DNA from: Glandiceps talaboti
Taxonomy: Eukaryota > Hemichordata > Enteropneusta > Spengelidae
Reading direction: 5' to 3'
Assembly: GCF_964340395.1 (NCBI RefSeq)
Contig: NC_135549.1
Coordinates: forward strand, 25,290,842 to 25,354,841
Length of the DNA stretch: 64,000 nt
Positions 33,101-64,000 of the stretch are shown piece by piece (position 1 is the stretch's first letter; each line of letters opens with the position of its first letter). The notes below the pieces were generated by a model. The model made no database searches. It was not told the origin of the DNA and saw only the letters and a program-made list of their open reading frames with translations. The position numbers were made by a program, and so were the translations under genes.

Positions 33101-36100
33101 ATGGAGAGCCATTCATGGGAACATCCATAATACATAATGGTGACAAAAGCCATTAACTTTCAGAAACAGTACGACTACGAGTGGTAATCAATAAATTCTT
33201 CCACTGTAATCATACATAGGCACACCTTTTCAATGGGTCAAACTAACTGGCTGATATCCCAGGAAAAGAAAACAACTTTGTTACTCTTCATTAGCATCAA
33301 GATTTTGGTATATCCAGGGCTTATGGTATTATTATGCTGCAGTATATTATAATATCGGTATTATGTATATTATAATATACAATGCAGCTGATTGTATGCA
33401 AGATTTAATCCTTACAACAACATCAGTGTAAAGCTGTGTCATGTGGTGCACATGATAATCAGTACATGTACACAACGTCAAACTTTGTCATACAATATGT
33501 GGAAATTCATTTTAACTTACTAGTTGGGAAAGGAAATATTGAGTTATTTCCCACCCTCTGTATTTGACCTGTGCTACAATCCATAGTATTCTCAGTACAA
33601 GCTAACTATACAACACATAGCATGGTGATTACATGTACATGTAACATGAAACAAACCTATACATAAATTATTCACATGATCTGCTAGTACGTGTACAGTG
33701 GAAGGGGTTGAGAAGCATATACACATGTTCTCACACACAGGGACATCAACCAATTTAGTGAATTAATTTACTGTCATTTCGCTGACACTACACGGAATGT
33801 CAGAGTTAGCTAATGGCTAGCCGCTATCTTTAAATTAATTGAATCTAGTCCCTTACATGTATGGCAATGACAAAATGACATTATACATGCAACATTCCTA
33901 ATTCTGACAAAATGTTTGCCCTTAAAGCTTTGAAATAGCAGACCACGAACATGCTTAATTCTTCAGAATTTAACTCTGTGTTCAGATTTCAAATCTACAT
34001 ACATGTACAGCCTAACTTTAATGGCTATTCCCATACCTTACTTGCACTTGCAGTCATATATATAATAAAAACATTTCACACAGGTCTCTCCACAAAACTT
34101 TGCACTGTAGGGCCATATCAGACTTTAAGATAAATCTCAGTGTAACTTATAAGACACTTGATACAATATACCTTGCACCTATTTTTTTGTTCATAATGCT
34201 GTACATGTACTTCTATTTATATGCTCATACTTTTCCACTATACAATAACATGTTACTTAAATGCTATATGCAAAAGAATAATCATGAAATGCAGGGTACA
34301 ATGTACTTAATTAACCTTATAAACCCATCTTCAGGTCAAGTCCCTGTAAAAAGACAGTGGCTGTGGCAGATGAGAACTTGGTTTCTAAGGATTAGAACAT
34401 GGTTTCTAAAATAGGATGTTAGCCTTTGAAGGGTTAAACAATGTTTGTGTGTTGCCATGTTTCTGTAACCTGTAAAAACGACAAGCTAATTTTCAACTAT
34501 ACCTTTAAAGGTAAGGTCATATACACTGTAAATCAGTACTTGATTTGAATCTCATTATAACTGTACATGTGGTTCCTGTACAAACATTGGATTTCAATGA
34601 CATGTATTGTAATCATCCAGTCGATTTTGAAGTGAGCATAACCAATCTACATACCATAATTTCTACGGAACTTGTTATCTTAGAGTAAGGTTGATCAGAA
34701 ATTGCCCTCACCAGGGGGATATTAAAACAAAGTGTTCACAATCTGTTATACAAGACTATATGGTACAAGGTACAAGGTAAATTTAAAATATCAGTGGAAC
34801 AGATTTGTATTATTACACAAGGACAAATAGAGACACAAATAAACAGACAGACAGACATATTAGACTCACACACCACAATGATGACATTATTGAGGCTGAG
34901 TGAACTGACCTGTATATGAAAGAACTTCCTGTCAGGTTAACAAAAGGTACTAATCACTAAACTTGCTGATATTAGTTAGAAGACAAAAGCCCTTAATTTA
35001 AGCTACATGTGATATTTATAATTTAAATGTTTTGCTTCAACAAATTCTGACAGTAGGACACCCTAATTTCCAGGATGTAATTATGGACGGTGACTTACTA
35101 GAAATGAAGTAATTAATTATGGCATTATCTAACTACTTGTATATCAACCCCCTCATTTATGCATGACAGCAAATATTTCATACATCAGTCCATTAAAAAC
35201 TGTAAAATGTACATGAAAATAAAACTGATGGATACATGTTGTCCCAAATACTGTATCATTATTCGTTTTAATAACTTAATAACAGAGAATCAATCAAAAC
35301 TAACATTGACATTTACAATTACATCTAATTATATCATCCAATTACATTGCTTCATTCTCATGCAAATTCTCTGCCTGGCTGGCATTCAACAAGCATGAAA
35401 AACATTGCAATCCCTGTAGTATGACAAATACTTTCACAAAGACTTGAGTGGCTTTCGTAATCATATGCATACAGGATGCTCATTAAATATTGATGAAACA
35501 CATAAATATGTGGAAAAACAATACATGGCTAGGAGTGAATAATGTTTTGATAACATTGTACAAGTGTTTATTGAAAACTGGCATTTGTTGCTATGATAAT
35601 TGTAGGCTGTCTGAAAATAAGGGCACTAATGTATTACACAAATGATCACTATCATTGGGAATGAATTTATAATGAATGCGAACAGTTTGCACCTTCTTGG
35701 GAGCAAGCAATGAGTTATTCGACTAAGACTGTGGTGCACTGCAGGATGTAATATAAGTCATATATGATATACGATGATGATGTACTTGCTCACAAAATCT
35801 AGATATCAATAATCATTTGTCTGTAGGTGGGATGACATGATCGCCTACATGTACGTATATATGCTACTGAAGAAGTAAAACCTAAGGATATGCTCAAGAA
35901 TAGTGTATATATCGAGATGAATATTCTGCAGGTTAGAGGGCTTTGATCGGGTTCAAAGAAGGCTCTTGAGTCTTAAATAATATTTACAGGGGAAAAGTGT
36001 AGCACAGTGGCCAATCGTTGGTAATGATAGGGATAATGTTTTAACCCCATTACCTAACCATAAGTTAGTACCAAGGTCGAAAAAAGATATGTAGAGTTCA

Positions 36101-36995
36101 GAGTTGGTATGCTATTCTACATTTTGACATTCACCATAGTGAATGAGTGTAACATACTAACATATAACCTTGCTTTGACTGAGCTTAGGAGTGGATTACC
36201 TTTCATGTGCACATTCATCATTTCGATGACAGGATTGCACAGAAATATTTGATGGCATTTCTTATGCTAAACATTATGTGCACACAATGAGCTGTATTAT
36301 TGCAATTGCTAAACATATGATCTGGATCATCAATGCCACATCATCTATCTATTCACCAACAATACCTATTGTCTCATGCTATGCTGTGTTAACATAACTG
36401 TTTATGTAAATCGTGCAGTCATTCATTCATTCATCAAACGTAAACTAAAAGGTGCTCAGTTGTTTTCTTCACACCCCCTTTGTTTCCCTGGTGAAACCGT
36501 TCGAATGCTCTATTGTTAAAATCCGTTCTTGTCTGTTATTAGTGTTAAGTTTAATTAATGTTTTCTCCACGTTTCATCGACTTTTTTTTTGATTTCATGA
36601 AAAGCAACACGCGATGCAAATATGTGGTGGGAGTGTACGGTACCATGGTGTCTGTATGTCAACCTGCTCTCGAAAAATAATTTTAATAATATAGCGATGA
36701 TGTCATCCTCGGATGACACCGGTTTCAAAATTTGGTATCAGAGAACAGATGCACTTTTTAGAATAATAACAAGACCGAAATGAAAAGGTGTATTTAATTA
36801 GAAAGGATACAGAAACACGTTAAAACACAAAGGTAATAAAAAATGATCTTCACCACTAATGCAACGTGCATGTTGACAGCACCTCAATTCGCGACAAGAA
36901 ATGGGCGTGCTTATTGCTCAGCAAAGCCAGATATACGATAAAAATCTCACCTTAAGACCAGTTCCCAGCACTATAACATCATATTCTTCATCCAT
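24112..36995 (-). CDS. GDI: Rab GDP-dissociation inhibitor (GDI)
   Basis: Complete gene, nine coding exons: 36995-36951, 30701-30594, 29436-29337, 27443-27306, 26711-26513, 26130-25999, 25664-25390, 24848-24649 and 24249-24112 (TAG). They sum to 1335 nt, or 444 residues, close to the 445-450 usual for GDI. GDI extracts prenylated GDP-bound Rab GTPases from membranes and keeps them soluble in the cytosol. Landmarks in order: N-terminal [18 protein letters not shown] and [18 protein letters not shown] (the flavoprotein-like Rab-binding platform), [34 protein letters not shown] and [11 protein letters not shown] (domain II, which holds the prenyl group), [20 protein letters not shown] (sequence-conserved region 3), and [10 protein letters not shown]. 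The short acidic end (LENVD) and the absence of the long insert of Rab escort proteins mark it as GDI rather than CHM/REP. Intron 1 is 6.2 kb and intron 3 holds an 18-copy minisatellite. Confidence 0.97.
28384..28909. repeat. 29-bp minisatellite, about 18 copies
   Basis: A unit built from AATAAAGAGATTTGTACAG plus TTTTTCCATT is repeated about 18 times in GDI intron 3 (27444-29336). The first copies vary slightly in the T/C tract; the later ones are nearly identical, which points to recent expansion. Each unit carries AATAAA on the plus strand, antisense to GDI. Confidence 0.97.
29566..29745. mobile_element. Repeat family B (TGACAGAACCCC MITE), copy 1
   Basis: About 180 bp with inverted termini: the left end TGACAGAACCCCGTGAC and the right end TGGGGTTCTGTT are complementary, with further matches in GAGTGCAAGTGTGG-like segments. 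It lies in GDI intron 2, close to exon 3. Related to 32013-32209 and to the solo end at 18919. Confidence 0.75.
30088..30290. mobile_element. MITE with ~51-bp terminal inverted repeats (family C)
   Basis: Both ends share TAATAATACGTTCTTGTACC, continuing through GGTTCTTATTACT in opposite orientations, enclosing about 100 bp. It lies in GDI intron 2, 300 bp from exon 2. Non-coding; a single complete copy in the window. Confidence 0.8.
30702..36950 (-). other. GDI intron 1 (6.2 kb)
   Basis: Contains repeat family B copy 2 (32013-32209) and one member of a family shared with RNF123 intron 11. That member spans about 31331-31477 and carries GCTTCAGTAAGTAGAATAC and CCTGTGCCCCTTTAAT; the homologue is at about 50632-50781. 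I saw no coding exon of another gene. Many TACATG/CATGTA strings are present. Confidence 0.6.
32013..32209. mobile_element. Repeat family B, copy 2
   Basis: Complete copy of about 200 bp in GDI intron 1. The left TGTCAGAACGCCATG and right CATGGAGTTCTGTCA ends are inverted, with internal CACTTGCACTCACG near the right end. The interior is palindromic around a TTGCAGTG / CACCGCAAG pair, so the whole element can fold back. Confidence 0.8.
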
Positions 36996-37886
36996 GTTTG
37001 CGAAAACCAGACGTTATAGTCGTTCTACAAATAATCAGATATTAATACAGCAGATTCAATGATCAGAAGTCCTCTTCTTTACCGACAAGATGGCTGTCAT
37101 TGGACTATTTGCATTTCGTCTGAATGATGATCAATCCGCATACGGGAATAGGAGAGGAGGCCTTTTAATTATCTACTTTAAATTATATAGGATACATTTT
37201 TATGAAATTGAAAAAAATGGTTCATTGGCTGTACCAGAAAGCTTTTTTTACTCATTCTATTTTGGTTAATATTTTTTGGCAAATGGGATCTATTTTCTTA
37301 TACCGCGGAAGTAAAATGAGCATTTCCTCTAGGCTCCTGGCCCAGCTGTACATGTTCCTGCGGAACACATTTTTAGAAATGTGAATGGTTTCAAATTGGA
37401 CATGCTTGCTGAAATTATTTTTCACAATTTTCGAGATTAATCAAGAGTGGATTTTCTTCATTTTTTGAGGATGTTTTCACTTTTTGTTTCATTTATACGG
37501 CATCTGCATTTTTACAATTTGAAACTCCGATTCGTCAAAAAATATTAAATGATTCACTTACATCATATGTATTAAATATGAAAAAAATACATATTTCAAA
37601 TGCATTTAGGAAGAATTGTGAAATAAATGTAAGAAAGGTCCCTTTCCCCTTTCAAAACAATAAAACATGCATTCTACTGTTATAAAATATTGCATGTAGA
37701 CAAACAGTTCCCTCAACTATGAGACATGGTCCCTAGTTTTGAATGGAACAGCTATTTTCGAAATTTACATTTGTTATTACTTTTCTCCAGTAACAAAATG
37801 GCGACATACACTGTAATTTAGCGAAGGATTCAGCGATTTATAAATTTATTTCAGTGCATTGATTCTGTCAGTCCGTTGCTGCCATT
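36996..37886. promoter_or_regulatory. Divergent intergenic region between GDI and RNF123 (possible bidirectional promoter)
   Basis: The two start codons are 891 bp apart on opposite strands. Two plus-strand matches to the YY1-type AANATGGC core occur: AAGATGGC at 37087-37094 on the GDI side and AAAATGGC at 37795-37802 on the RNF123 side. Such sites are common near TATA-less start sites. No clear TATA box or CpG island was seen. Transcription starts cannot be placed from sequence alone. Confidence 0.5.

Positions 37887-64000
<26,114 letters not shown>

Noticed and set aside
37202-37384. Short upstream gene in the GDI/RNF123 interval
   Set aside because: A 60-codon frame with no support and no conserved motif; compatible with chance in AT-rich DNA.

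Overview
This is animal nuclear DNA: AT-rich, with spliced genes, long introns, many simple repeats and several families of DNA-transposon and LINE fragments. The gene content (M1 aminopeptidase, an LRR/ZU5-like/Death-domain protein, Rab GDI, RNF123) and the style of the repeats suggest an invertebrate, probably marine (amphioxus, hemichordate or lophotrochozoan). I cannot fix the phylum from the sequence. Nothing prokaryotic, viral, tRNA, rRNA or CRISPR-like was recognised.

Layout. (1) 1-6374, plus strand: the last eight exons of an aminopeptidase N/ERAP-type M1 metallopeptidase (C-terminal ERAP1_C domain only), followed by UTR and intergenic DNA. (2) about 8581-12739, minus strand: a leucine-rich-repeat protein with a ZU5-like segment. 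A downstream exon encodes a Death domain interrupted by an in-frame TAG. The domain order resembles PIDD1. (3) about 12.8-21 kb: a repeat-dense gap with simple repeats, a 1.1-kb element with the hallmarks of a non-autonomous Helentron (HINE), LINE 3' ends and MITEs. (4) 24112-36995, minus strand: a complete nine-exon Rab GDP-dissociation inhibitor of 444 residues; all exon phases close. (5) 37887 to beyond 64000, plus strand: RNF123 (KPC1), 26 exons in the window, from a short non-conserved N-terminus through the SPRY domain to the first zinc ligands of the C-terminal RING, where the window ends. GDI and RNF123 are head-to-head, with 891 bp between start codons.

Most notable observations: an AT-AC, U12-type (minor spliceosome) intron in RNF123 with near-perfect donor and branch-point motifs; a 50-bp unit repeated four times across the 3' splice site of RNF123 exon 10; a 61-bp duplication that copies the 5' splice site of exon 20; the premature TAG in the Death domain; a 114-bp inverted-plus-direct repeat array in the last complete RNF123 intron; and the HINE-like element. 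These four genes do not form a pathway. Their adjacency is ordinary eukaryotic gene order, apart from the possible shared GDI/RNF123 promoter.
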